Below are positions 47,012-55,886 of a stretch of 64,000 bases of DNA, piece by piece (position 1 is the first letter of the stretch; the number at the start of each line of letters is the position of its first letter). The translations under genes were made by a program, and so were the position numbers. Where the stretch lies: contig JAKPQH010000152.1 of assembly GCA_029580855.1 (NCBI GenBank), positions 1 through 64,000 on the forward strand, read 5' to 3'. Source of the DNA: a bacterium. GTDB taxonomy: Bacteria; Methylomirabilota; Methylomirabilia; Methylomirabilales; 2-02-FULL-66-22. The notes below the pieces were generated by a model that had not been told where the DNA came from, ran no database searches, and saw only the letters and a list, made by a program, of their open reading frames with translations.

Positions 47012-47040
47012 TTGACCCGATATATGAAGTGAGATATGTG
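47012..47040 (+). promoter_or_regulatory. Promoter of the GntR regulator, apparently giving a leaderless mRNA
   Basis: TTGACC (47012-47017), 17-base spacer, TATGTG (47035-47040). The predicted start site falls at about 47046-47048, at or beside the ATG at 47048, and no Shine-Dalgarno sequence precedes that ATG. Confidence 0.5.
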
Positions 47041-47046
47041 ATCACA
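47037..47046. promoter_or_regulatory. Palindromic operator TGTGATCACA
   Basis: A perfect 10-bp palindrome overlaps the -10 and start site of the GntR gene. Half-site TGTG-A and size are in keeping with FCD-type GntR (FadR/VanR-like) operators. Probable autoregulation, by position. Confidence 0.5.
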
Positions 47047-47047
47047 C

Positions 47048-47770
47048 ATGCGCTTCACCCGGCTCTCGACGCAGACGCTCCGCCAGCAGGTCTACGATCA
47101 ATTGCGGGACAAGATCATCTCGGCCGGCGTTTTGCCGGGCGAGACGCTCAGCCTGCGTGGGCTGTCCGAAGAGTTCGGGGTGAGCCTGATGCCGATCCGG
47201 GAGGCCCTCTGGCAGCTGGAGTCGGAGCGGGTGGTTGTCATCGAGGCGAACCGACGCATCCGCGTCAACACCCTCACCGAAGAGGAAATCCGCGATCTCT
47301 ATCGCATCCGACTGTTCCTCGAAACGACGGCCGCGGGGCGATCCTGCGCGCGCAGGCCCGACAGCGCGCTGCCAGCCGCCAAGGCGTTGCTGGAGAAGAC
47401 GGCCCGCCACCTCAAACGATCGCCGCGGCGGTATATCCAAGCGAATCTTGCTTTCCATCGTACCATCTACCGGTACTGCGGGTCGGAAATCTTCCTGCGG
47501 CTCATCGACCTGCTCTGGGCGCGCATCGGCCCCTATTTCTACTATGCGCAGTTGCGGGAGGATGTAGACCTCTCCGCTTCGCAGCGTCATCACGAGGCGA
47601 TGTACGAGGCGTGGGTGTCGCGCGACGCGGTCCGGATGGTCAGGGCGATCCGGAACGATCTCGCCTCTCCCATCTATCCGGCGCCTCCCTCCACTGCGGA
47701 GCGACGCAAGTCCCGTTCGGCAGGCCGGGGGTGCCGTAGCGGTGTAGCAAGAACGCGGTCCGCGCCGTGA
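47048..47770 (+). CDS. GntR family regulator with FCD domain
   Basis: 240 residues. N-terminal winged helix (10-75): TLRQQVYDQLRDKIISAGVLPG, LRGLSEEFGVSLMPIREALWQLESER, then the wing RRIRVN. The C-terminal FCD helices (85-215) include LYRIRLFLE, NLAFHRTIYRYCG and HHEAMYEAW, whose His and Asp/Asn residues usually bind a metal and the carboxylate effector. The last 25 residues are basic and probably disordered. First gene of a nine-gene downstream run (46 bases to the aminotransferase), so it likely responds to the substrate of that pathway. Confidence 0.9.
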   Translation: MRFTRLSTQTLRQQVYDQLRDKIISAGVLPGETLSLRGLSEEFGVSLMPIREALWQLESERVVVIEANRRIRVNTLTEEEIRDLYRIRLFLETTAAGRSCARRPDSALPAAKALLEKTARHLKRSPRRYIQANLAFHRTIYRYCGSEIFLRLIDLLWARIGPYFYYAQLREDVDLSASQRHHEAMYEAWVSRDAVRMVRAIRNDLASPIYPAPPSTAERRKSRSAGRGCRSGVARTRSAP

Positions 47771-47816
47771 CGCAACGGCCGGACGCGGTCCGGTCGACCG
47801 GACAAGGAGTCTGCTC

Positions 47817-49142
47817 ATGATCCACGCGGAGTTTCGGTGTGCCGATGCACTTCATGAGTTTGCCCAAGCCTATCTTCCTGCGGCGGTCGGCGCGGGCGGT
47901 CGGTACAATGGCAGCCTCGGGCGCCCGATGTATTTTGTCCGGGGCGACGGCCCCCGACTTACCGCGCTGAACGGGAAAGAGTATCTCGACTTCAATCTGT
48001 CGCACGGCGCGACCATTCTTGGCTACAACCACCCCGTCACGCGGCAGGCGATCGAGCAGGCCCTCGACCTGGGGATCATTGCGGCCTGCGAGACCGAATA
48101 CGTCGCCCGACTGGCCGCCCTGGTGTGCCGCGCCGTCCCCTGTGCCGAGATGGTGCGCTTCGCCACATCGGGCATGGAGGCGACCGCCCTCGCCATCCGC
48201 ATCGCCCGGGCGGCGACCGGACGCGAGAGAATCCTCCGTTTCGAGGGTCACTTCCACGGCTTCCACAACGACGTCATGTTCAACGCATCGGGCCCGGCGT
48301 GGCCCGGCCCGGCGCCCATCCCCGCGCGTCCGGATTCCGCCGGCCTTCCGCGGTCTGCTGCCGACCTGGTGCTGGTGCTGCCGTGGAACGACCTGGGGGC
48401 GTTGGAGCGGGCTTTTGTCAGGCACGGAGACGCGATCGCCGCGGCCATCTGCGAGCCGATCAACTACAACTCGGGATGCATCCCGGCGGATCGCGAGTTT
48501 CTGGCGGCCCTCCGTGCGTTGACCGAGCGGCACGGCGGCGTATTGATTTTTGACGAAGTGTTGTCCGCCTTCCGAACCGGACCGGACTGCGCGCAGGGCT
48601 ACTACGGAATCCTTCCGGATCTTTGCGCGATTGCCAAGGGCATCGCGAACGGCGCTCCCATCGCCCTCGTCGCCGGCCGACGCGACCTGATGCGGCTACT
48701 GTCGCCCCTCGGACCTGTGGCCCACAGCGGTACGTACACCGATCACCTTTTCGGCATCCTGGCCGGCCTCGCCTGTCTCGAGGAACTGACCAAGCCGGGA
48801 GCGTATCCGCCGATGCTCGCCGTGGCGGACCGGCTCTACCGGGGACTCAACGATGCGTTGGCGCATCATGGGGTGCCGGGGCGGGTCCAGGGTCTTGGGA
48901 TCCGCTTCGGCCTCTTCTTCGGCATCGAGAAGGAGGTCCGGTGTTACCGGGACGCGGCGGCGCGCGATGTGGAGATGTGGCATCGCTTCGTCCGAGGCTG
49001 CGTGGAACGCGGGGTGTATTTCCAGAGCATCGGCCACGCCATCGGACACCATGGCATCTCATTCGCACATACCGCCGCGGACATCGACTGGGCGCTGGAG
49101 CGGATGGACGATGTGATCCGGGGGCTCGCCGGCGGGCGGTGA
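47817..49142 (+). CDS. Class III PLP aminotransferase (glutamate-1-semialdehyde aminomutase-like)
   Basis: 441 residues from ATG 47817. Fold-type I PLP enzyme: SGMEATALAIRIARA (118-131), GHFHGFHND (144-152), D246 in LIFDEV and Schiff-base K274 in AIAKGIANG. The segments resemble GSA aminomutase, but the gene lies in a catabolic operon with a TRAP transporter and dehydrogenases, so transamination of an imported amino compound is more likely than tetrapyrrole synthesis. Substrate unknown. Confidence 0.88.
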   Translation: MIHAEFRCADALHEFAQAYLPAAVGAGGRYNGSLGRPMYFVRGDGPRLTALNGKEYLDFNLSHGATILGYNHPVTRQAIEQALDLGIIAACETEYVARLAALVCRAVPCAEMVRFATSGMEATALAIRIARAATGRERILRFEGHFHGFHNDVMFNASGPAWPGPAPIPARPDSAGLPRSAADLVLVLPWNDLGALERAFVRHGDAIAAAICEPINYNSGCIPADREFLAALRALTERHGGVLIFDEVLSAFRTGPDCAQGYYGILPDLCAIAKGIANGAPIALVAGRRDLMRLLSPLGPVAHSGTYTDHLFGILAGLACLEELTKPGAYPPMLAVADRLYRGLNDALAHHGVPGRVQGLGIRFGLFFGIEKEVRCYRDAAARDVEMWHRFVRGCVERGVYFQSIGHAIGHHGISFAHTAADIDWALERMDDVIRGLAGGR

Positions 49143-49154
49143 TAGGGGGCGGCG

Positions 49155-50666
49155 ATGCGGTACGCAGTGGGCACGCTGAGTTTGGAGTGCAACAGTTTCT
49201 CTCCAGAGCGGACGACCCTCGACTACTTTCGGCGCAACGGCTACCTGCTCCGCGGTGAAGAGATCTGGGATGCTCACCGCGGCATGCGCAACGAGCTGGC
49301 CGGGTTTCTTGACGTCTGTCGGCGCCGTGGGGTTGAGGCGGTTCCCACGCTGGCGGTCTGGGCGGTGCCGCATGGCCTCGTGGTACCCGAGACGTATGCC
49401 GAGTTGAAGGCGGAACTCCTCGCGCGCCTCAGAACGGCGGAGCCGTTGGACGGCGTCTACTTGTCCTTGCATGGCTCCATGGTCGTCGAGGGACTGGACG
49501 ATCCCGAGGGCGATCTGCTGGAGGCGGTGCGGAACGCCATCGGCGCCCGACCGCTGGTTGCGACGCTGGATTTCCACGGCAACGTGACGGCCCGGATGGC
49601 CCGCGCGGCGGACATCTTGGTCGGTTACAACTCCTTCCCGCACACCAATCTCTTCGAGACGGGCGTCAAGGCGGGCGAACTGGCCTGGCGCCATCACGGC
49701 AGGACCCGGGACCTGCGGCGTATCTTTGTGAAGCTGCCGCTGGTCGCGCCCATGGAGCGGATGACGATCGTCGGCGACGAGCCGATGGTCCGGCTGATCC
49801 GCGACCTGGAGGCCGGCGAGGATGGCGACCAGATCCTCGCCCTCTCGGCGTTCGGTGTGCAATGTTGGCTGGATATTCAAGAGATGGGCTGTAGCGTGCT
49901 TGGCGTCGTCCGGGCGGAGGCGGCGGACCGTGCGAGCGAATTGGTGGCCCGGACAGCCCGTGCCTTCTGGGATCTGCGCCGGGTCTTCATGGACTTTCCG
50001 TTCCATTCGCCGGACGAGGCGATCCGCCAAGGTTTGGCGTCCGCGGCGCAGCCGATCGTTCTCAACGAGCCTTCCGACAACGTCGGAGCAGGCGCCACGG
50101 GGGACAGCACCTATTTGCTCGAGGCGCTGCTGCGCCAGCGGGTGAAGGCGCCCACGTATCTGCCGATCGTCGATCCCGAGGCCGTGGCGACGGCGGCACA
50201 GGCTGGCGTGGGGGCCGAGCTCACGCTGCCGGTCGGCGGGAGGCTCAACCGGCGATTCAGCCGGCCCGTGACCGTGCAGGGGCGGGTCCGAACGCTGTTC
50301 GACGGTCGATACCGCTACACGGGTCCCATGTTCCACGGCGTCGAGACCTCCATGGGCCGGACCGCCGTTCTGGAGGTGAGCGGGAACATCTTCATCGAAT
50401 TGACGGAGCTCCCGGTGTGGACGATCGATCCGGAGCACTATCGCTGCGTCGGCTTGGCCCCCGAGCGCGCCAAGTTCCTCGTGGTGAAGTCGCAGGGTTC
50501 CTTCAAGGCGGCATACGAGGGGTTGGCGAAAGGGGTCTTCTATCTTGACACGCCGGGGATCAGCGGCAGCAACTTACGGGCGTTGCCCTTCGAGCGCATC
50601 GATCGGGCGAACCTCTATCCGTGGAACGAGACGCGCAAGTTCGAACCTGATCCAACGATCCTGTGA
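49155..50666 (+). CDS. M81 family metallopeptidase (MlrC-like)
   Basis: 503 residues, 12 bases after the aminotransferase. The N-domain has GTLSLECNSFSP, SLHGSMVVEGLDDPEGDLL, TLDFHGNVTARM and YNSFPHTNLFETG, with Asp and His residues that ligate zinc in MlrC; the C-domain has EPSDNVGAGATGDST and VVKSQGSFKAAYE. Although named for linear microcystin cleavage by MlrC, most members sit in amino-acid or amide catabolism operons and probably hydrolyse small amide or cyclic substrates. The native substrate is unknown here. Confidence 0.9.
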   Translation: MRYAVGTLSLECNSFSPERTTLDYFRRNGYLLRGEEIWDAHRGMRNELAGFLDVCRRRGVEAVPTLAVWAVPHGLVVPETYAELKAELLARLRTAEPLDGVYLSLHGSMVVEGLDDPEGDLLEAVRNAIGARPLVATLDFHGNVTARMARAADILVGYNSFPHTNLFETGVKAGELAWRHHGRTRDLRRIFVKLPLVAPMERMTIVGDEPMVRLIRDLEAGEDGDQILALSAFGVQCWLDIQEMGCSVLGVVRAEAADRASELVARTARAFWDLRRVFMDFPFHSPDEAIRQGLASAAQPIVLNEPSDNVGAGATGDSTYLLEALLRQRVKAPTYLPIVDPEAVATAAQAGVGAELTLPVGGRLNRRFSRPVTVQGRVRTLFDGRYRYTGPMFHGVETSMGRTAVLEVSGNIFIELTELPVWTIDPEHYRCVGLAPERAKFLVVKSQGSFKAAYEGLAKGVFYLDTPGISGSNLRALPFERIDRANLYPWNETRKFEPDPTIL

Positions 50667-50722
50667 CGACCGTGTCGTCCATCTTGCCATTCGGCGCTCC
50701 GCCGAGGAAAGGAGATGCTGTC

Positions 50723-51721
50723 ATGTCGTGGCGAGGGTTTGCGCGCTGCGCGGCGGTTGGTCTTGGCGTCCTGTTGACGGGGATGCCCGTGGCACCGAGC
50801 GAGGCGGGCATGGTCCTGAAAGGAGGCCACACCGGAACTCCGAAGAACATGATGCACTTGGCCCTCCTGAAGTGGTCCGATTTGGTTAAGGACCGCACCG
50901 GCGGCGGGATCGTCATCGAAGTCTATCCGAGCGAGCAGCTCGGGAACGAGCGCACCCTGATCGAGAACACAAATCTCGGGACCATCGACTGGTGCATCTC
51001 GGGGAGCGGTGGGGCGGCGCGGTTCGTCCCGGCGTACGGGATGTTCGAGAACGCTTACACCTTCCAGACGCTCAAGCATTTCGAGAACGTTGCCTTCAAT
51101 CGGCCGTTCATGCAGCAGATGTCCCGCCTGCTGGAACAGAAGACCAACATGGCGCTGCTCGGCTTCCAGTGGCTCGGCAACCGCAGCCTGCTGAGCAAGA
51201 GCCCCGTGCAGAAGCCGGAGGATGCCAAAGGGATGAAACTGCGCGTGCCAGATGTTCCGACGTACAAGGTGGTTGCGTACGCTGTCGGCGCCATCGCCTC
51301 GCCGTTGCCGTTCGGCGAGACGTACATGGCGCTGAAGCAGGGGGTCGTGGATGCGGTGGAGGGCACGCCCGAGAACATGATTAACATGAAATTCTTCGAA
51401 GCGGCCAAGAACTACACCCTGACCAATCACATGATCCAGGCTTCGGCCCTCTACATCAACAAGAACCTCTTGCACAACAAGCTCAACAAAGACCAGCAAA
51501 AGGTCGTCCTCGACTCCGCCTATGAGGCCTGGCGATGGTTCTTTGACCAGAACGACGCCGTGCAGAAGGACTTTCTGAAGAAGCTCGGCGAGGTCGGCGT
51601 GAACGTCATCACGCCGCCCTCCCTGGAACCGTTCCAGACGCGCGCCCTCGAGGAACTCAAGGCAAAGTACATTCCGGAATGGGGCAAGTACTGGGACGAG
51701 TTTGCGGCCCTCGCGAAATAG
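50723..51721 (+). CDS. dctP: TRAP transporter solute-binding protein DctP
   Basis: 332 residues from ATG 50723 (AAAGGAG eight bases upstream). Signal peptide to about residue 29 (PSEA-G). DctP features: GGHTGTPKNMMH at the start of the mature protein, then VYPSEQLGNERTLIE, and KLRVPDVPTYKVVAYAVGA containing the conserved Arg that binds the substrate carboxylate (KGMKLRVP). EGTPENM stands in the usual D-G-x-E-N position. Captures an organic acid in the periplasm for DctQM. Confidence 0.92.
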   Translation: MSWRGFARCAAVGLGVLLTGMPVAPSEAGMVLKGGHTGTPKNMMHLALLKWSDLVKDRTGGGIVIEVYPSEQLGNERTLIENTNLGTIDWCISGSGGAARFVPAYGMFENAYTFQTLKHFENVAFNRPFMQQMSRLLEQKTNMALLGFQWLGNRSLLSKSPVQKPEDAKGMKLRVPDVPTYKVVAYAVGAIASPLPFGETYMALKQGVVDAVEGTPENMINMKFFEAAKNYTLTNHMIQASALYINKNLLHNKLNKDQQKVVLDSAYEAWRWFFDQNDAVQKDFLKKLGEVGVNVITPPSLEPFQTRALEELKAKYIPEWGKYWDEFAALAK

Positions 51722-51808
51722 GAAACTGTACCCATGAACGGATCTGCGGTCGGCCCGGACATAGGCGTCGGGCCGACCGTCCTGTCTCCTCGGCGCGGAG
51801 CGATGTTC

Positions 51809-52279
51809 ATGCAACGTGACGTCCTGGGCCGGATCGTCATTCTCCTCGGAGCGACGTGCCTCATCCTGATCGTCCTCACCATTCTCACGGGTATCGTCGC
51901 CCGGGCCATCTTCAACTATCCGCTCTCCTGGGGAGTCGAACTGACGTCCATCCTCGTGATCTGGGCTGTGTACTCGGTCTTTGGGGTCAACTACCGGGAC
52001 AACGCGCACCTCTCGATCAACGTGTTTGCCGAGATTCTACCCTCCCGCTGCAAGAAGGCGTTGGAGGTCCTGGGCGACATCGTCACCGCGGCGGTCGCCG
52101 CCCTCATGCTGATCCACGGTATCGGCGCCATGCGGATGAATTACGGCATGACGACCATGGCTCTGGACGTCTCCGTGAGTCTGGCGTACTACTTGGCTGC
52201 CGTGCTCGGATGCCTGTCGCTTCTCGGATACATCGTGCGGAAGTACCTTCGGAAGTGCCGAGGAGGGAGCGCGGAATGA
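51809..52279 (+). CDS. dctQ: TRAP transporter small membrane subunit DctQ
   Basis: 156 residues and four helices from ATG 51809 (GGAG eight bases before); starts at 51734 or 51803 are possible and the longer one adds 25 polar residues. IFNYPLSWGVELTSILVIWAVYS and NYRDNAHLSINV are DctQ signatures. The stop overlaps the dctM start (ATGA). Confidence 0.88.
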   Translation: MQRDVLGRIVILLGATCLILIVLTILTGIVARAIFNYPLSWGVELTSILVIWAVYSVFGVNYRDNAHLSINVFAEILPSRCKKALEVLGDIVTAAVAALMLIHGIGAMRMNYGMTTMALDVSVSLAYYLAAVLGCLSLLGYIVRKYLRKCRGGSAE

Positions 52280-53562
52280 GCGGCGGTCTGGCCCTGGTCG
52301 TGGTCTTGGCTTTTGTCCTGTTGATCAACAACGTCCCGATCTGGGCCGCTCTGGTCTTTGCCTGCATCCCGTACTTCATCATCAACGACGTGCCGCTCAG
52401 CATCATCCCGACGCAGATGAGCACCGGCACCGTCGCCTCGTTCATCCTGCTGGCGTTTCCGCTGTTCACGCTGGCCGGCCGACTGATGAACACCGGTGGC
52501 GTCACGAAACGAATCTTCGATTTCGCTGACACCGTGGTAGGGTGGATTCCCGGCGGCTTGGGCCACGTGAACGTCTTCGCCAGCATGATCTTCGCGGGCA
52601 TGTCGGGCAGTGCGGTAGCCGACATCGGCGGCCTGGGATTGATCGAGATCCAGGGGATGAAGGAGAAGGGGTACGACCTCGATTTCTCCGCCGCGATCAC
52701 CATTGCGTCCTCCACCATCGGTCCGATCATTCCACCCAGCGCGCCCATGGTGCTCTTCGCGGTCATGGCCAACGAATCCGTAGGAAGGTTGTTTCTGGGC
52801 GGGGTGCTTCCCGGAACCCTGATGGGCGTATCCCTGATGGTCATGGTGTACTTCTATTCCCTACGCCGGAATTATCCGGTGAGTGCGCGGCCGACCGCAG
52901 CCGGATTTTTTAGAGCGCTGGGCTTGGTCTGTCTCCCGATGCTGAATCCGCTCATCATCCTCAGCGGCATGGTCGGCGGAGTCTTCACGCCCACGGAGGC
53001 GGCAGCCGTTGCCGTGGCCTATGCCTTCGTCCTCGGGAAATTCGTGTACCGGGAACTGACCTGGAGGCAGGCGCTCGAGGACCTGAAAGAGACCACAAAG
53101 TTCTGCGGCGCCGTGTACGTGATCGTGGGCGCGGCCCTGATCTTCTCGACAGTGCTCACGCGGGAGCGGGTGGGCGATTCGCTGATCGAACTCGTCCAGA
53201 GCTACTCCTTGGGTGCGACTGCACTGATGTTCACGCTGATGGCGATCGTCTTCATCATGGGATGTTTTGTGGAAGTGACGGCCATGTTCTTCCTGCTCGT
53301 TCCGGTGTTCGTGCCCCTGATCGAGGCCATGGATATCTCCAAAGTGTTTTTCGGTGTGGTCTTCACCATCGTGGCGGTTTACGGCATCCTGACGCCTCCG
53401 TTCGGGCTTGGGCTGTTCATGGTCAGCAGCATGACCGGTCTCTCGTTCAACCGGGTTGTCAGGGCCACCATCCCGTTCCTCATCCCGCTGATCATTTCCG
53501 TCTTGGCGCTCATTGTTTTCCCCGGCATCGTGACGTTTCTGCCGGACCTCCTGATGAAGTGA
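52276..53562 (+). CDS. dctM: TRAP transporter large membrane subunit DctM
   Basis: 428 residues from ATG 52276, with AGGAGGG upstream, inside dctQ. About 12 helices. Conserved DctM segments: LLAFPLFTLAGRLMNTGG, FAGMSGSAVADIGGLGLIEI, TIGPIIPPSAPMV, GGVFTPTEAAAVAVAYA and YGILTPPFGLGLF. It carries the Na+-coupled elevator transport step. Confidence 0.93.
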   Translation: MSGGLALVVVLAFVLLINNVPIWAALVFACIPYFIINDVPLSIIPTQMSTGTVASFILLAFPLFTLAGRLMNTGGVTKRIFDFADTVVGWIPGGLGHVNVFASMIFAGMSGSAVADIGGLGLIEIQGMKEKGYDLDFSAAITIASSTIGPIIPPSAPMVLFAVMANESVGRLFLGGVLPGTLMGVSLMVMVYFYSLRRNYPVSARPTAAGFFRALGLVCLPMLNPLIILSGMVGGVFTPTEAAAVAVAYAFVLGKFVYRELTWRQALEDLKETTKFCGAVYVIVGAALIFSTVLTRERVGDSLIELVQSYSLGATALMFTLMAIVFIMGCFVEVTAMFFLLVPVFVPLIEAMDISKVFFGVVFTIVAVYGILTPPFGLGLFMVSSMTGLSFNRVVRATIPFLIPLIISVLALIVFPGIVTFLPDLLMK

Positions 53563-53818
53563 GAGGCGCCGCGGCGGCGATGGCGCCCGCTGCCCGGGAA
53601 CGCCCGTTTCCGTCGTACGCGTTTCTCCGGGACGACACCGGGGAGGCGAACGGCGACGTTGTACGGCACGGCGGACGACGGCTCGAAACGATTGGACGCA
53701 ACCGGGGTCTTGGAGCTATCAGAAAGAGCGCGGCGTCTTCCGTCATGGGACTACGGCGCGGCGCGACGGCCGGACGCGGCGGTCCAACGCAACCCGCGGA
53801 GGCCAACGGGGACCCAGT

Positions 53819-54832
53819 ATGCGGGCAGCCGTCTACAAAGCGAAGGGTGTGCTGAAGGTGGAGGACGTCCCCGACCCGACGGTCGGTCCGCGGGACGTGC
53901 TCCTCAAGGTGAGCCACTGCGCCATCTGCGGCTCGGACCTCCACCGATACGTCCACGGGATGCTTCGGCCGGGGGCGATCATGGGGCACGAGTACTCCGG
54001 CACGGTGGCGGACACGGGCGCCGAGGTCTCCGAGTTTCGCCTCGGCGAGCGCGTCGTGCGCTCCGGCGGCAGGCGCGGTCCTTGGACGGACCCGCCGCCG
54101 TATCCCCCGAGGTTCAGCGCCAAGGAGCGCGGCTGGCTGGCTTCGGCGCGGCCGGGCGCCTACGCGGAGTACTTCGTCACGGATGCCGATCTGCTCATGC
54201 GGATTCCCGATACCGTGAGCAACCTCGAAGCCTCCCTTGTGGAGCCGCTGTGCGTCGGTCTGCATGCGGTTCGGACGTCCCGCATCCGTTTGGGCGACCA
54301 GGCCCTGGTCATCGGAGCGGGGCCGATCGGTCTTCTGACACAGCAATGCGCAGGACTGGCCGGAGCGTCGCAGGTGTTCGTCTCGGAGGTGAATGCGACC
54401 AGGCGGGCCCTGGCGGCACAGCTGGGGGCCGAGGCGGTCTTCGATCCGTCGCAGGGCTCGCTGGAAGAGGAAATTCTGCGCCGGACCGCCTTTGGCGTGG
54501 ACGTGGCCTTCGAATGCGCCGGGGCCCGCTCCACGTTCCACGAGGCGGTTCAGGCGGTGCGCGGTGCTGGGCAGGTGATCGTCGTCTCGTTGAGCTGGGA
54601 GCCGGTGTACTGTCTGCCGGTGGACTGGGTGGCCAGAGAAGTGGAGATCAAGGCGGTCTATGGAAGCCGCGCGGGCGAATGGCCCATCGCCATGGGACTG
54701 CTGGAACGACGGAGGGTCCGGGTCCAGCCGCTGATCTCGAAAGTGATCCCGCTCGAGGATATCCAAGCCGCCTTCCAGGAGTTGCTGCGGCCCGGGACCG
54801 AGTGGGTGCAGGCGGTCGTCGCGTTCGACTGA
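53819..54832 (+). CDS. Zinc-type MDR alcohol dehydrogenase, first of two
   Basis: 337 residues, 256 bases after dctM. GroES-like domain with catalytic zinc residues C37 (CAICGSDLH), H57-E58 (MGHEYSG) and E in SLVEPLCVGLHA; the Rossmann motif is VIGAGPIGLL (about 163-172). The structural four-Cys zinc loop is replaced by a Pro/Arg-rich insert (83-110), so only the catalytic zinc is expected. It probably oxidises a hydroxyl intermediate with NAD(P). Substrate unknown. Confidence 0.88.
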   Translation: MRAAVYKAKGVLKVEDVPDPTVGPRDVLLKVSHCAICGSDLHRYVHGMLRPGAIMGHEYSGTVADTGAEVSEFRLGERVVRSGGRRGPWTDPPPYPPRFSAKERGWLASARPGAYAEYFVTDADLLMRIPDTVSNLEASLVEPLCVGLHAVRTSRIRLGDQALVIGAGPIGLLTQQCAGLAGASQVFVSEVNATRRALAAQLGAEAVFDPSQGSLEEEILRRTAFGVDVAFECAGARSTFHEAVQAVRGAGQVIVVSLSWEPVYCLPVDWVAREVEIKAVYGSRAGEWPIAMGLLERRRVRVQPLISKVIPLEDIQAAFQELLRPGTEWVQAVVAFD

Positions 54833-54876
54833 GTGACCGTGTCGAGGCGTGGAAACCATCGCAGGGGAGAACACCC

Positions 54877-55872
54877 ATGAAGATGAAAGCGGCTGTCGTC
54901 GTGGCTCCGAAGCGGGTCGAGATCCAGGAGATCGAGGTGCCGCCGCTCACGCCCACGCAGATGCGCGTCCGCGTCGCGTCGTGCGGACTCTGCCATAGCG
55001 AGCTGGGCCGGTACCTGGGGAAGGGGACGATGTGGCTGGGCGAGGCGCTCAACTATCCGCTCAGGCTGGGTCACGAGCCGGCGGGGATCGTCGAGGAGGT
55101 TGGAAGTGCGGTGCGGAGCTTCAAGCCCGGCGACAAGGTGACGGGGGTCGGGTTCAAGCGGAGCTTTGCGGAATACGCCACGATCGATCTGGCCAGCCGA
55201 GAGCTGGTCACGGCGGTTGTCAAGGTGCCGGACGGCATTCCCCTCGATCTTTGTATCAGCGAGCCGATCAAATGCTGCGCCGCCATCGTCCGCTACTCCC
55301 AGGTCAAGTTCGGGGACTACACCTTTGTGGCGGGCTGCGGGTTCATGGGGTTGGTGGTCATCGCCAACCTCGCGGCCCGCGGCCTGGGGGCGATCATCGC
55401 GTGCGATCTCGTGGACAGCAGGCTCGCTCTGGCGAAAGAGTTGGGGGCGACCGTCACGCTCAACGCCGCCAAGGTGGACGTCGTCAAGGAAGTCGAGGCG
55501 ATCACCGGCGGGCGGATGTGCGATGTCGCCTTCGAGGGGATCGGCAAGCCGGCCGGCGTCGCGCTGACCAGCAAGGTGATCCGCAACAGCCCGCCTCCGG
55601 CTACGATCGTCCTCTACGGGTACCATGGGTGGCCGGACATGTATGACCTCAGCCTGTGGGGCCCCAAGGCGCCCGTGGTCCTCAGCCTGCACCCGGAGCA
55701 CTCGGCGGATCAGCAGCGCGACCTGGAGATCTCGGTGCAGGCCATGGCGCGAGGTCTCTATCCCCTGGACAAACTGATCACGCACCGCTACTCACTGGAG
55801 GAAACCGCCGAGGGCTTGGAGGCGCTCGTCAACCCACCCGAGGGATACATCAAGGGGATCGTGATTCCTTGA
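54877..55872 (+). CDS. MDR dehydrogenase, second of two
   Basis: 331 residues from ATG 54877 with GGGGAG upstream. Shares the MDR fold with its neighbour but is not a close copy: C36 and C39 (SCGLCHSELGRY), H66-E67 (LGHEPAGIVEEVG) and nucleotide-binding GCGFMGLVVI. No structural zinc loop. LCISEPIKCCAAIVRYS replaces the usual VEP helix, keeping the Glu. HGWPDMYDLSLWGPK near the C-terminus is unusual. Works in the same pathway, perhaps on a different carbon. Confidence 0.85.
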   Translation: MKMKAAVVVAPKRVEIQEIEVPPLTPTQMRVRVASCGLCHSELGRYLGKGTMWLGEALNYPLRLGHEPAGIVEEVGSAVRSFKPGDKVTGVGFKRSFAEYATIDLASRELVTAVVKVPDGIPLDLCISEPIKCCAAIVRYSQVKFGDYTFVAGCGFMGLVVIANLAARGLGAIIACDLVDSRLALAKELGATVTLNAAKVDVVKEVEAITGGRMCDVAFEGIGKPAGVALTSKVIRNSPPPATIVLYGYHGWPDMYDLSLWGPKAPVVLSLHPEHSADQQRDLEISVQAMARGLYPLDKLITHRYSLEETAEGLEALVNPPEGYIKGIVIP

Positions 55873-55886
55873 CGAAGGAGACATCC

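Noticed and set aside
47817..49142. Assignment of the aminotransferase as HemL for tetrapyrrole synthesis
   Set aside because: Fold and motifs are similar, but the operon is catabolic with transport genes, and no other heme synthesis gene is adjacent.
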